From Larix kaempferi (Eukaryota > Streptophyta > Pinopsida > Pinales > Pinaceae): a stretch of 64,000 nt of DNA. The stretch is taken from NCBI GenBank assembly GCA_027924585.1, contig BSBM01001441.1, positions 496,001 to 560,000 of the forward strand. Reading direction: 5' to 3'. The notes under the pieces were generated by a model. The model was not told the DNA's origin. It saw only the letters and a program-made list of their open reading frames with translations, and searched no databases. The position numbers and the translations under genes were made by a program. Positions 36,812 through 49,799 of this stretch are shown piece after piece. How positions within the stretch are numbered: the first letter of the stretch is position 1; each line of letters starts with the position of its first letter.

Positions 36812-38679
36812 GCTTCTATAGATCAAGTACAATGGAGCATCACCCTTTGAACATAGACCTAAACCCTTCTCTATAAAATAAAAAGAAAAAAGAAAAAGAA
36901 TATATTATTGTGGTTGCAATAAAGGAGGAAACCCTTGCTATATGCTACCTGCATGAAGTAAAGAAAAGACAAACATGATTAGTGAACAAACCATAATTTT
37001 TTTATGAAATCCTACTCAATTTATGAATATGAATTACCCTATGAACGTGAAATAAATGTTTGTAAGAAATTTCATATATATATATAGTAATGTATTTAGT
37101 GCACATAGCCACATCCATTTAGGGTTTCTAATTCAGTAATATATATTTTTAATAAAAATAATTAATTAATTATTAAACAAATAATGTTATTTTAATAAAT
37201 AAATTATACTTGAACATTTTCTTAAAATAATTAAAGAAGTCAAATTTAAAAAAATTAAAAAGGCATTTTTTCTCTATGGGCACAAGTTACACATGGCCAT
37301 CGTTGTAAGGCCATAGGCCATGGTAGCCATGGCTAAGAAACCTTAGGGATAGACTTTGGTTACCCTAATCGCATGGAATGCCATGCCTTAGTTGTGGGCC
37401 ATGGCATCCATGGACGCCGCAAGGGGCACGACCATGGTTGCATGGTGACGAGGGCCACCAGGCTGTGATCCATCGTAGCCATGGTCGGCTCCTGGGGCGT
37501 GGCCATGACTGCCATGCCATGGATAAATGAAGAGAAGGGACATGAGGGGAGGGGGTTTTGATCCTTAAGGGCTAATTGTCATTTCATTTTTATTTTTTAC
37601 CTCCAACTATTGGAAAAAAAAGATCCAGAGCAAGAAAAGGGAGGGGTTTATACTTGAACCCTTAGAATCATTTCTGGTGTCAATCTCTAAAATTTACAAG
37701 AAAAAAATCCATTACTTACTTAGAAGGTGTGAGGGTGAACCATGACTAAAAACCCTAGCTTGAAACCCTAAACTTAGAGTTGAGTTACAGAGAAAAACAA
37801 AGTGGAAAAATGAAGTGGATTGAAGGAGGGAGGGATATAATACTTCTAAAATTGTTTAATTAAATGAATTAATCAATAGCGAGGTGGAGATGAGCCCTCA
37901 AGACATGTGGGCTCCATGCATAAAAGGTAAATTATAAAAAGTGAAATTATTTTATAAATTATTAATTACCTTGTTTAATTTATTAATTAACCCTTAACTG
38001 AATTAAACATTGTTTAAATGAAAATTGATTTAAACATTTTTTAAATAAGGTTTTATTATTATAAATATAGACATGCATACATAGATATAAAATTAATTTG
38101 ATAAAATTAATTAATATGTTACCTAGGAAATTTGATATATAATTAATTTTGAAATGGAACCTAGCTTGATTTTTGGAGGACTCTTGGTGCTTTTGTTTAG
38201 GGTATTAGAATTACAATTTTTGGCTTCTTCGGGCTTTGTGTGTCTCTCATCTTAGCGAAAGTTATTTGGAGATTGAATATGAACAAGTTAAGGGCAATTA
38301 TTCTAACCGTGAATAAATCATGACCTTATTGCACCTACATATTACTTTCTTTGCGCTAATAGAAAGGCTTATAGGATAGTTACTTTGTCATGTTATACTC
38401 AAAATCTAATCTGTGTCCTATGGAGGCCCTAAAGTAGATGGTGTCATCAAAAGTCTTAGATATCATGAAGCTATGAAGTAAATTTAGTAAATTCATGTTG
38501 ATAACTACAAAGCTAGCCATAAAAGCTTAGAATCTAGTAATGCACATAATTGGCTCCACATCTCTACTAACATAGTTGGCCACAAATAAAAGAAAGTAAA
38601 GTATATCAACTCCACTATTATGAACTACATCTTAACTTTAGAACTAATATAGATCCACAAAAACAACTTACAAAGTGAA
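36812..38679. other. Gypsy interior remnant and AT-rich DNA; CCATGG cluster
   Basis: No RT, gag or integrase signature. At 37,285-37,525 a locally G+C-rich patch is crowded with CCATGG/GCCATGG words (roughly a dozen ATGG-type hits in 240 bp), standing out from the AT-rich surroundings. 37,600-38,680 holds no recognised feature. Confidence 0.4.
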
Positions 38680-39750
38680 GCTTGCAAGTTTAGGGAATGA
38701 GATTGTAGATGTAAGAAAGTAAATGACATAACATGAACTAAGAACCTTTAACAAATCTAAACAATGAATGTAAATTGTGTCGACTTTTGAATGGAAGTCA
38801 AAATTAAAGAATGACTCATGGAAAAAAACAATGCCAACATTATATGATATAGGTTGGTCTATTGAAGAACTAGGGTTTTGCTTTTTTTTTTGGATGAATT
38901 ATGATAATTGCAAGTTCATGTTCGTATGTTATATATATGAAGCTATTGACTTGGATCGATTAACATAGACTTTGAGTTGATGAAATTCACAAAACTAGTT
39001 GTCATAGGACGAGACAAGGGAATTTCATTTATAAAAGTGTATATACTGAATCCTTTTCTGCATTCAAATCTATGACCTTCAAGAAAAGAAACTACTATTC
39101 TTAATCATTATGCTCACTCAAGTTTTTTCCATCACAATGCAATTGATCAATAACATTTGAGCTTTTAATCTGAGTGAATAAATATTGACTTTTTCTCCAT
39201 CTAACACAATGTACAAAAAGCTAATAAATATATAATAAAAATGAATTTGAAAACTCTCTATAAAACAAGAAATGTAAAAATGTAAAATTATTGAGTAAGT
39301 TGAGAGATAAAGTGTGACACTAATAATATGAAAATTCACTAATAATGATTGAAATAAATATATTAATGATTGGAATATATTATTCATGTAGTAAATATAT
39401 TTTATTTTTTGGTGGATTTTTTTACAAATTTAATGGTAATTTTGACAGATTGTTGTAATTAAAAGTTTTGATTATTGAAATTACACTATAAAATTGTTAT
39501 TACAAAATAAATGGATGTCTAAAAATCCATATGAAGACTTTTAAAATAACAAATATTCATAGTCAAAATAGCAACTTTTCATTGGATTCCGTCCCTTACC
39601 TACCCAAAAGGAAAGATTGGTACATAAATAGATTGCTCCATAATAGTCTGAGGTGGAGGGAGGCCAACTTCAATGTTGGAATTCGTTGTTGTTCTTTTGA
39701 CGTGCTATGTGAATAAATTACTTAGTTGTTGATTGAATCGATCAAAAGTT

Positions 39751-39822
39751 GCGTTTGTAGTCCAACGGTTAGGATAATTGCCTTCCAAGCAATAGACCTG
39801 GGTTCGATTCCCGGCAGACGCG
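39751..39822 (+). tRNA. tRNA-Gly(UCC), nuclear type, intact cloverleaf
   Basis: Acceptor GCGTTTG pairs with CAGACGC (one U-G). The D arm is GTCC-AACGGTTAG-GAT, the anticodon stem ATTGC/GCAAT is perfect, the loop CTTCCAA gives anticodon TCC (Gly), and the T arm is CTGGG-TTCGATT-CCCGG. The discriminator is G where plant nuclear copies have A. A-box (TAGTCCAACGG) and B-box (GGTTCGATTCC) promoter elements are intact. No T-run terminator follows at once, so expression is doubtful. The sequence is that of plant nuclear tRNA-Gly(UCC) with a few changes. Confidence 0.9.
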
Positions 39823-39986
39823 TATAAGATGTGTGCTTTGTGTTTATGTTGTTTTTTGCTTTTTCCTGAAGGATTGCCACTGTTGTTAAAACTAACTGTT
39901 TCGCACTGACAAAGGGGCAGAAAGTATATTTTCCCCACGGGTGATTCCGTTGCCGACACTCAAAGGAATGTTTTTACAAACTAAAT

Positions 39987-40044
39987 CCATTGTTGGGATT
40001 TGAACCCGAGTCATCCAAGTATCCTAACTAACTAGTCTACCATG
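39987..40044 (-). pseudogene. tRNA-Glu pseudogene lacking the anticodon arm
   Basis: On the minus strand GGTAGACTAGTTAGTTAGGA (D arm and start) is followed directly by GACTCGGGTTCAAATCCCAA (T arm). It resembles plant nuclear tRNA-Glu, but the anticodon arm is missing. It lies about 165 bp from tRNA-Gly in opposite orientation, as in the second copy of the pair at 49.3-49.6 kb. Confidence 0.7.
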
Positions 40045-40060
40045 AAAGAATTTTTGACAA

Positions 40061-40887
40061 TTTACTCAACTAATAGACATGCTACATAAAGAAAGGAATG
40101 AATAGTCACTATTGGTATTTATTTTCCATACACTGGAACTAGAACTGGAGTCGTAGACACAGAAAACATAGTAAAATACAAATAGAGCAGCAAGTATTTG
40201 GGCGTAGGATAAAAGGCAACTAAAACACCTCGCTTTTCTGGCAAAGTTTTGATAAAAATCAGTAATTGCGAGTTCTGCAAAAATTGGTCTGTCGAATTTC
40301 GGCGAGTTGGGGTGTTTTGGTTAGCGCTTATACTGCACCTAAGATAAGGGGTACTCATTCCACTCTTTTTTCAAACACTTCTTTTGACACGAAGATGACA
40401 AAAATTTGCTTAAAGAAATCTCAGCTACATGAAATTGCAATTCTAAATTAAACTTGGTGTTTTCAAACTACCCAAATGAAAAAAATCACAATTTCAACCA
40501 CTAAAACTTGTAATTTTAACCATTTTAAATTTGTCAAAATGAGGCGTTCTGATGGCCCAATACGACACACCAACTATTCGCCTCCACAAACACACAAATT
40601 AGTTCACTATTGAGGTAATTACAAATTCCAAGAAGGATTGGAAGTATTGGCCATTCTTTAAAGGCTGGAATCTTTGCATGTTGGTGTGAACACGTTCTAT
40701 GGAGATAATATGTTCAATATATTTTATGGGCATCTTGTTAAATTTAAATTTCAGATAGTTTTGAATTGAGCTTTGGTGTGTTAAAGTGCTTTATCTATTT
40801 TGGGAGGTAGATATTGTGTTAGGAATTGGTTTTAAATAATAATAATATAATTTTAAGGTTATGACTAAGTCAAATATTAAATTGGTA
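40061..40887. other. AT-rich DNA between duplication blocks
   Basis: Part of the ~1.8-kb stretch (40,060-41,880) present only in the left copy of the segmental duplication. No gene; the short frames are unrecognised. Confidence 0.3.
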
Positions 40888-41040
40888 TATATTTTTTTTG
40901 TTTTTGGGATAAAAGACTCTCTCCGTGTAGTGATTTGACTACTAAATTTTACAAAGGTGTACATACCATAATCTCTCTTGGATTTGAACTTGTGACCTCC
41001 CAAGATGAAAGACGCGTTCTTAACTGTTAGGCCCATTTGA
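40888..41040 (-). mobile_element. tRNA-derived SINE-like element, antisense
   Basis: On the minus strand: GGGCCTAACAGTTAAGAAC (A-box-like) followed by GGAGGTCACAAGTTCAAATC (B box), a body, and a tail that appears on the plus strand as TTTTTTTTGTTTTTGGG at about 40,891. It shares its tRNA-like head with the element at 58,256. No clear target-site duplication. Confidence 0.55.
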
Positions 41041-41043
41041 ATT

Positions 41044-41304
41044 CTAATATAATATAAGTGGATCACAACACCAAATCGGCCACAAAAAGTTTGAAATGTT
41101 TGGAGTTAGTGGTTTAAATACTTTTATGTGGAAGGTTTTTAATAGTCTATCTACAACTTGTTTGGTGAAAGGATTAGTGCAACATATATCCAAGGAAAAA
41201 AGCCATGGAATACTCAAAACAACATCAACTTTTATATTGTATGTGACATGATAGTCATCCTCAAGGTTATAGTCTTTTAGTATAAGTTCCACCTTGTGCA
41301 CCAC
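41044..41304 (-). pseudogene. Possible gypsy aspartic-protease remnant
   Basis: An 86-codon minus-strand frame contains YNIKVDVVLSIPWLFSLD, similar in shape to the DVVLGxxWLxxLG strand near the C-terminus of gypsy-type retropepsins. The catalytic D-S/T-G is not in the frame. The 140-bp tandem duplication at 41,173 overlaps it. The assignment is tentative. Confidence 0.3.
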
Positions 41305-41452
41305 ACTATCATATTAGTGCAACATATATCCAAGGAAATAAGCCATGGAATACTCAAAACAACATCTATTTTTATATTGTGTGTGACATGATAGTCATCC
41401 TCAAGGCTATAATCTTTCAGTGTAAGTTCCACCTTGTGCACCACACCATCAC
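41173..41452 (+). repeat. 140-bp tandem duplication
   Basis: ATTAGTGCAACATATATCCA starts at 41,173 and at 41,313. The two 140-bp copies differ at only a few positions (for example AACATCAACTTTT against AACATCTATTTTT). Confidence 0.92.
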
Positions 41453-41879
41453 ATTAGATGTGTCAATGACCTAGGATGGTGATGGAGAAGTGTTCATGGG
41501 CATTAAGAGGGAAGCCCTATTCCTTATTAGAAATGTTAAATGGAAATGTTAAATGCATGGACAAGATCGACTAGAGCAAGGAGTTTTGTGTTTTTAATGT
41601 AGGGATAAAATTTGAAGGCATCAAGAGTACTCAATTTAGTCATTATAGTATGGGACATTAACGGCCTTCCTATTTCTAATGCTATATGAGATTAGTCTTA
41701 TTGATTGTGTCATTATTTGGTTGTTTAGGAAGAGTATCCTCATTGGATTTAGAATTATAATTAAATTGCCATATAATCTTAACCACAAAAAGTTGTATAG
41801 GGTTGTAGACGTGTTCCTTAAATTAGCATTAGAAGCATTAATATAACGATTTGAGGTTGAGAATTATTTTAGATTTTTC

Positions 41880-43160
41880 CTCTTCCTTGGCACTCCTATC
41901 ATTTAACTAACCTTTTTAACTAGAGAGAATGAATTACCTTTATCTTTATAGCTTCAAATGACTGTACTCTTCTAACTATGGTAATGACTTTTTCAAATAA
42001 ACAAGATTAAACATTCTATTCTCACTTTGGTTTTATGACCTCATTTTTATAGATTTAGAGATCCACGCCATATTTTAGGGAGAGTTGTCTTTGAATCCAA
42101 AACTTGGAACTTCTCATTGTATTCTTGACTATCAAGTCTTTTTGGAATTAGTGCATGAGTTGAACATCATAATGCCTACCCTACTTATGATCTTATATCT
42201 AAATCAACACATTTCATAACTCTCCAAAGATACCTGTATGGTTTTTATAGATTCACCTCTCAGCCTTTATATGGTATACCACATATAAATGTTGTATCGT
42301 CGTTAATTTATTCTCCTTTGGAATTAGTGCATGAGTTGAACATCATAATGCCTACCCTACTTATGATCTTATATCTAAATCAACACATTTCATAACTCTC
42401 CAAAGATACCTCTATGGTTTTTATAGATTCACCTCTCAGCCTTTATATGGTATACCACATATAAATGTTGTATTGTCGTTAATTTATTCTCCTTTGGAAT
42501 TAGTGCATGAGTTGAACATCATAATGCCTACCCTACTTATGATCTTATATCTAAATCAACACATTTCATAACTCTCCAAAGATACCTGTATGGTTTTTAT
42601 AGATTCATCTCTCACCCTTTATATGGTATACCACATATAAATGTTGTATTGTCGTTAATTTATTCTCCTGATTGCACATGTGTTTCATATTGCAAGATAC
42701 CTTGATCTTGATACAAGACATTAGTCTATTTACATGAATCCAAGGGAAAATATTATGGAGAGTGGTAAGCAAGAAATTATAAAAGGGGCTCTTAGTGAAG
42801 CCAAATCCCATAGAAGGGAAAATAAATGAAGTTTATGTCCTTCAATATTAAAAGGTAGAGGATGCCTACAAAATACCACCCTTGAGGATCCTTCAATCAT
42901 CATTTTGTATGCAATTTGAATGGGTTGAATCTTTGGTTAAGTTTAATTGATATCCTTACAACATGGACCTAAATGAATCATGGTATAATGTAAAAACTAT
43001 AAGAACATCAAAATGAAAAAATGACCAAATATTAGGTTAAGAACAATTTCAATGAGAGAAGAAAAATTCAGAGATATGGAGTAGAAGTTGGTTGGGTTTT
43101 ATAGCCTTCCTTTCTCTAAGGGCATTAGGGAGGAAACCATTAATAAACTAAAGGCTTTCA
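41880..43160 (+). repeat. Segmental duplication SD1, block 2 (left copy)
   Basis: Diverged direct duplicate of about 49,800-51,400. Landmarks: ACTTGGAACTTCTCATTGTA, GGAATTAGTGCATGAGTTGA, GAAGCCAAATCCCA, GGGCATTAGGGAGGAAACCA. Relative to the right copy it lacks about 600 bp (the LINE endonuclease part) and carries a triplicated 176-bp unit. Confidence 0.8.
42144..42668 (+). repeat. 176-bp unit in three tandem copies
   Basis: GGAATTAGTGCATGAGTTGA begins at 42,144, 42,320 and 42,496. The copies are almost identical (differences such as CCTGTATGG/CCTCTATGG and TCACCTCTC/TCATCTCTC). The homologous place at 50,046 in the other duplication copy has a single, more diverged unit, so the triplication came after the segmental duplication. 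Confidence 0.95.
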
Positions 43161-46039
43161 AAAAAGAAGCCTAATATTGAGAGAAAACCACCATAGTCCC
43201 AGATAGGGAAGGAGCCTTTCTTTATCAAAGATGTGACAAGGGATTTGGAAGTAGTCGAATGCATCTAATTGTCTTTATGATATCTCCAATATCATCATGT
43301 TGTAGCTTTCCATATGGCTTGTATTCTACCCACTTCCCATCATAAAGCAATTTATCAATAAACCCTTGAGATTTTGGTTTGAGTAGAAGAATTATTGACC
43401 TCTTCTCCATCTTAGAAGCTAAAAAATGTATAATAATGAGTTGGAAGAGATATTGAGCCATCATAAATAAGAGATCCTTATTTTGTTTGGAACCGTTATC
43501 TATAGATTGTTTGATCATCAAAATTATGGAAAGGTAAATTCACACATGAGGTAATGAATTGTCATGGAAGTATGATGCCTTGACAAGCCTTGTTTATCAT
43601 TTCTCTCTCATTTAATGATTCTTCAACAAGCCTTGTTGATCATTTCTCCCTTGTTCACTTGGAATTCCACAAGTTAAATGCTAGGCCACCATGGTTGCTT
43701 CTTATTGGTTGTTTCTCCCTCAAGATGGTTAGGTCAAATATGGAACCACCATAGTTGGGGCCTTTGCACCATGGATGAGTGCAGAGGTGAATGCTCCTAC
43801 AAAAATTCCATTGGCATTCCACTTGCCATGCTCACTGATTGCACCCTTGACACCCATGGTTTCTACAACATTAACCTCATGGATGGCTACAACCTTCCCA
43901 TGTTCAGATCTCCCTGCAAAGGCTCGAGGAAATACATATATGTTGCTTGCACCAACAATTTGACCTAATCTCTCAATCTTTTCTTCAAGTGAAGAATAAA
44001 CATGGCTATGCCATGAAGATCATGTGATTTTGCTTCAACACACCTCAATATTGCTACACAAGATCCTATTGCAATCTCCATATGTGCAAACCCACTACTT
44101 TCTATTGCCTCTGTAAGAATGATTTTACCAAATCTTATAATAATGCTTATGATGATCCTACTAGCATCATTACATGCTTTAGAGCTGACTATGTCATCAA
44201 GTTCTTCCCTCATTAACAATTGTAGAATTATTATATTTTCATCTTCAGGGTTTAAATCCCTCTCAACACTACACTCCTTTATCCTTTCAGATCATAGGTG
44301 TTGATGAAAGTGTACTTGTAGTTTTTGTACAATCATAGGAATTAATTATAGTCATATTAAATACTGAACAAAAACATGTGATATGTATTTTAGTTGCATA
44401 AGTATTTTGCAAGATATGCTTAGCTTTAATCACGTTGCATGTTGAGTTGTGTTCTAGTGACAACCATCATGGAAATTTTAGGGGCTAATCTTAGCCCATT
44501 TGCTAAGTTTAGGGGTTTCAAATTTTTAATGGGCTATTTTTTTTATTAAACACCCGTTAGGTATGATTAGCCCACATTTTATTTATTTATTTATAATGAA
44601 CATGAGGTTAGACCCATCGAATTTAGAAAGGGGAGCCAAGATAAAACAATTTTGCCCCTCTAAAAATCTATTTAAACCTTTGTTCGCCCACGAAAATTGC
44701 TAGGTAGCTTACATTCACCCCCGATCTCTAGAAATGATAGTTGCTAGGGGCTATTTCACTCTTTATCTACCATGGAAATTGAAGTCGGAGTTACATTTGT
44801 CCATATTTTATGGGTTGAATATTGTTTTGCAAGTTGCTTAATGTCCACATGAGAAGGGCACTTGATATTCTATCAGGCCTTATAGCAACTCATTTGCATC
44901 TAGGAGAGTTTAGAATCCTATCGGCTTAGATCCAAAGTTTCCCCAGGAAACATGAGGATTGTGAATCATGCAATCGACAATGCACCAATAACATTTTTGT
45001 GGGTGTTTGGGGCATCATGCATAAGGGGCCATGATTTGGGCATGCAAGGGGCCATGACATTGATTATAACCACTGCAATTTTGTTTCTACTTGTGTTTAT
45101 GTTCTCCTTTCCAGGTCATGCCATGGGTGGAGCAAACTAGAATCCCACTATCTTTGTTGCTTCTTTTTCTTTGGGTGTTGTTAGGTATTTTGACATGTTG
45201 CTTGTTTTGTTTATTGAATTTTATGGTTCTCAAAGGTTTTTTATAGTAGTTTGTAGAAATTTGATTTCAACTTGCATGTTGCCAGTGGTTTGTAGAAACC
45301 TTAGAAAAGAATGCAGACTTTGTTTGAAGCATGGAGCTTTGTTTATTGTATTTGTAGAAGCAGTCCCAGATTCTGTCCAATCTGCCTCGTTACTCTTCTA
45401 CTAGCTCTGTCATAGTTTTGCATCTTACTCTTATACTAGCTCTGTCATAGTTTTGCATCCTTCCTTTCATGGATTTAAATACTTGAACCAATGTATTAAC
45501 ATCACCACATTCTCAACGACCTACATGTTTTTTTTTTGCATGGAAATATATCATGCATAGTGGGGTTGTTTTTTAATTAGATTTGGAAGCATGTGGATAA
45601 TATCTAGTTGAATAAACATTTGTTAACTAACTTGGAACAACTTTCCATATAGAGTGGCAATTATTTTTTAGAATAGTTCCAAGTACATTGAAATAAACCA
45701 TACACATTTAGAGTTTTTAACCCTCTAATTTGGTAAGGTGTGTGCATAAATGAGGTGTTGATGGGCCCTTATAATAGCATAGAGAGCCAAATGAGGATTG
45801 AGGTGTTGGTGGGCCCTTGTATTAATATTGATCTATTTGTTGTGGTGATGAAAAAATTGTTTATTGTTTTCCAAGAATATTCCTAGCATACAGTGAATGT
45901 CTATGTATTGTGATAGTTAGAGTGAGGTACCAATCTACCACCAAAAGAGGACTTGTTATGTGATGATTTATTAATATTGATCTCCTATTTAGTATTTTTT
46001 GTATATGTTTTCCTATTACTATATATGGTTTTAGACTTT
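43161..46039. other. AT-rich DNA, no recognised gene
   Basis: Short frames at 43,678-43,968, 43,965-44,219 and 44,952-45,140 show no known domain. At 45,391-45,462 a ~36-bp unit with TACTAGCTCTGTCATAGTTT is tandemly doubled. 45,741-45,825 has an imperfect double of GAGGTGTTGRTGGGCCCTT. Confidence 0.35.
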
Positions 46040-46390
46040 GTCAAAAAATTCGCCAAGACTTCACAATATTTTATAATTTAGTACAAGATTCACCAAGACT
46101 TAAGTTTTTATAATTTAGTTAAAAATTTGCCAAGATTTTACAAGGTTTTATACGTTAGTGAAATATTTGCCAAGTCTGATTTTACAAGTTTATATAATTC
46201 ATTAAGAGATTCGCCAAAAAATTATATATACATAATATAACATTGATAAAATAACCTTCATATTTTCCTATATATCATAATATAATATAACATTGATAAA
46301 ATAGCCTTCATATTTTCTTATATATCATGGGGATTCACCCATTTATTATACATAGAAATTTAGGGGGGTTCTTAAAATTTTCCCTGACAA
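46040..46390 (+). repeat. Minisatellite-bearing repeat R3, plus copy
   Basis: Degenerate ~40-45-bp units containing TTCGCCAAGAYTT and TTTTATAATTTAGT, then two copies of CATTGATAAAATARCCTTCA, then TTTAGGGGGGTTCTTAAAAT. The same order occurs in reverse complement at 61,440-61,720. It is probably the end of an undefined transposable element. Confidence 0.7.
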
Positions 46391-47305
46391 CCATGGAACT
46401 GTTGTTGTGACAATGACCCATGTTCAAATCTTAATAGGCATGCTCCCTCATTGCGTAGGTTTTCCGAATGTGTATATTGATATTGGTCTAGCGAATTAGT
46501 TCAAACAATTATTGAGAATATATACAACATATCATTCTTCACTTAAGTGCACAAGGGTAAGACACATTATTACAATGTTTATGGTCCCTAAAAAAGATGG
46601 GATCACATTTAAAAAAATAGAATCTTGTTATTTTGTTTTCTTATTCTTGGTATTTAGATTTCGTATTTGTGTGGTAAAACAATGTTTTTGGAAGGATTTA
46701 TTATGTATATCATAGTAGATGTCTACAATTGGAAAGGTTGGTACCTAGAAGGGACTATTAGTTGGAGACTGATAACCCTTAATAGTTAGAGCAAAGGAGT
46801 TACTATGCATTCAAAGAGTTCAATGCCATATTATGGTTTTAATGTTTAAGGTGTTTAATCATAATACTTTTGATATTTCATTGTTTGAATGGAGGGACAT
46901 ATTCCCAATAATAATCCAGATTTAGTTTGAAATGGTTGAAAATGACAATTGCGTTCCTCCATCTATAATTGTAGTCCTTAGTATCTCATATATGATTACA
47001 AAACATTCTCAATAATTTTCTTGAAAAAGGGCACTTTCAAAAGCATTATTTTAGGCTAGCATACTTTGTTTGTGAAAATTGATTAATAAATGATTAGTTT
47101 TTTTTTTAAAATCTAATGTATATCGAAAGAAATAAAATTAAGGTTGCATAAGTGCTTGTTAGGGGTTCAAAACTAGTCCTAAAAGTTGAATTTTGTGACA
47201 ATTAGAAGAACACAATTCCTTTTTTTTCTAATGAAGGATGTACTTAATTTACTTTTGTTAATTGAAATACAATTATTTATTACAACTTTTTTTATCATGG
47301 AAGAG

Positions 47306-47345
<40 letters not shown>

Positions 47346-47929
47346 TTGAAATTAAGATCAACTCTTCAAATATAATCAAAGAATAGAAGATTAATCATGA
47401 CCAAATTTCTAATGAAACATAATAAAATACATGAGTGGTCAATGTGGGCCAAGTCACCCAAAAGTACACAGGATAAATTACCAAAGTAAAGTATGTTGAA
47501 GTACAACTATAAAACATGTTTATGCATGTTCACTAAACTAAGTCACATCATTGATATTTAGATTTGGTGTGTGTGTTCCAACTATTATTAGAAGATTGCA
47601 ATATGCTCATTAACATGCTACAAATTTGTGATTGCTTATCCTATGGAATGAAAGTAATGAAAGTAGAGAGAAAATTCATGAAGGATAAAATCTAGATATT
47701 CTACATCTTATGCATTTTTTTCCTTGATGTGGATCTCATGAAACTAGGAATCATATTGGAAATTAGACATGCTTAATATCTATAAATGTAAGGAATTAAC
47801 TCATGGCTAAAGTAATGACTAACATACTATAAGTATAGGAAAGTAAATTGCAGCAAATGCATAATCATGAACTTCATATCGACGTTATAATTAATAGATT
47901 GAAGGAAACAAAAATTAAAGATATAAGAA
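46391..47929. other. AT-rich DNA with (TA)n microsatellite
   Basis: No gene recognised. A pure (TA) run of about 17 units occupies 47,310-47,344; the 66-codon frames across it on both strands are artefacts of the repeat. Confidence 0.4.
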
Positions 47930-49331
47930 CTAAGCTTGTAAGTCTAAGAAAGTAAATGACATAACTACAACTAAGAACCTTGAATTTATACACCAAATGT
48001 AAATGTAAATGGATACCAAAATTAAAGAATGCATCTTTCTAAGAATACAAGGAAGAAGAAACCTTGTCATTAAATGATATGAATTGGTTTATAAAAAAAT
48101 TAGGGTTTTGCTTCTTAGGAATGAATAATGATAAGTACACATTTTATATTCATATCGTTTGAAATCATTCTTAATCATTAGGTCTATATTCATATCGTTT
48201 GAAATCATTCTACCTTCTTCTTATCACAAAATAATTAATTAATAATATTTAAGCTTTGGGCTTGAGTAGAATAACTATTGACCTTTTATCCATCTAAGAC
48301 ACTAAAGAATGTATGAGAAGCTAGAGAAGTTATAAGAATGAGTTGGAAGATTATTGAGATGGAAAGAAGAATGGAAAGGTAAAATCATCAAGTACGTTGA
48401 GACAAATTGTGAGTGATACTCAATTCCAAATGTATATGGAAATCGACTACTAGTAGTTGGAATAAACTATTAGTGTAGCAAACATACCTTATTTGTAGAT
48501 TTCCTTTGCAAATCCAACATGGATTTTGATAAATTATTGGAATTGCAAGTTTTGATTGTCGAAATCGTAGAATGGAGTTGTTTCAAGATGAATCAAGGCG
48601 TATAAATCCATCTACAATGTCAAAATTTCTTAAAAAACAAAATTCCATTGTCAAAATTGCAACTTTTCATCGTCAAGGAATTTTGACAAGTTGTTGGAAT
48701 TACAAGTTTTGATTGTTGACATCACAATATGAAGTTGTTCCAAAATGAGTGAAGGCCTATAAATCCATCTACAATGTGAAAATTTCCAAACTAATAGAAT
48801 TACATTGTAAAAAGTAGCAACATTATTGTGTTTTTTTGTTTATTTTTTATAAATAGAATTTGGGTGACAGCCAAATCTCAAATACTTCGACCTTGGAGGA
48901 GTCATAGAACGTTGTAGGGTTTCACTTTACAATGTTGGAACCCATAAGTCTCAAACATTGATTACCCATCCTTCAACAAACACAAATTATCCATTATAGA
49001 ATGCCATTGGACAATCAACGAAGCTTGGGCTAATCAAATGCTTACCTAGTAATTAAATAAACCATTTATAAATTGCCCATTCATGTGATATTTCCTTCAT
49101 TCCAAGCTTCTTGTGCATATGACCACACTCCAATCCAACCTTGAACCCCATTGTTGACTTTTGTAAACCTACCTTTGAAGGAGAAGACTGCTACAGAAAT
49201 AAATTGTTTCATGGTAGTTTAAGTTGAAGTGGAGAGTGACCAACTCTAAAGTGAGTATTCACATCTACCATTGCTTTTGCCACGTACTGTCCCTATAGGT
49301 TACGTTTTGTTAACTAATACAATCAACAGTT

Positions 49332-49403
49332 GCGTTTGTAGTCCAACGGTTAGGATAGTTTCCTTCCAAGCAATAGACCCAGGTTCGACTCCCGGCAGAC
49401 GCA
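49332..49403 (+). pseudogene. tRNA-Gly(UCC) copy with stem mismatches
   Basis: Same sequence type as 39,751 with anticodon TCC. The anticodon stem is now GTTTC against GCAAT (one G-U and one U-C mismatch) and the T stem is CCAGG against CCCGG (one A-C mismatch). The acceptor, D arm and discriminator A are sound. It is probably a decaying tRNA gene. The A and B boxes are still recognisable. Confidence 0.75.
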
Positions 49404-49571
49404 TGTTTTGTTGTCTAGAATTTTTACACAAGTGATTCTATTGTTGGCTATGGTTTTTTGAAATGTTTTTGGTGAAGAATTGTTGCCGCTGCTATTTAAA
49501 AACGACTTCTGTTGTGCAACAACAACCAGTTTTAAAACAGGATCGAAAGTATATTTTTTCTAAAAGTGAAA

Positions 49572-49640
49572 TTCCGTTGCCGGGATTTGAACCCGGGTCC
49601 CTTAGGTGAGAGCCGTCAAATTAGTACGCTCTGTCCAGGT
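49572..49640 (-). pseudogene. tRNA-Glu(CUC) pseudogene
   Basis: The minus strand shows GACGGCTCTCACCTAAGG (anticodon CTC) and GACCCGGGTTCAAATCCCGG with the 3' acceptor CAACGGAA, as in plant nuclear tRNA-Glu. The D arm and 5' acceptor have decayed, and stem pairing of the anticodon arm is broken. Confidence 0.75.
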
Positions 49641-49799
49641 AATCATCTATTCACAACAAAGAATTGTAAGCATTGGTCATAGTCTTAAATTAGTGCTAAG
49701 ATCATTTATGCATAGATTTGCTAAGGATTAGTTTTTTGGATAGATATGTTGTTATAGCTTTAGTTTGTGGCATTTTGTGTTTTACCTCTTCCTTGAGCC

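Larger units (their letters stand above)
38680..40060 (+). repeat. Segmental duplication SD1, block 1 (left copy)
   Basis: Diverged direct duplicate of 47,930-49,640. Aligned landmarks: GAAAGTAAATGACATAAC, AAAATTAAAGAATG, TTAGGGTTTTGCTT/TAGGGTTTTGCTT, then TTGCGTTTGTAGTCCAACGG (tRNA-Gly) and the antisense tRNA-Glu remnant. Divergence is clear, so the duplication is old. Confidence 0.75.
47930..49640 (+). repeat. Segmental duplication SD1, block 1 (right copy)
   Basis: Partner of 38,680-40,060, with the same tRNA-Gly (plus) and tRNA-Glu (minus) pair about 170 bp apart. It also carries two related segments of its own: TTTTGATTGTYGAAATC-type text at about 48,548 and 48,706, each followed by GTTGTTYCAARATGA. 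Confidence 0.75.

Noticed and set aside
47179-47386. Overlapping 66-codon frames on both strands
   Set aside because: Both run through the (TA)n microsatellite, which has no stops in certain phases; no biological coding signal.
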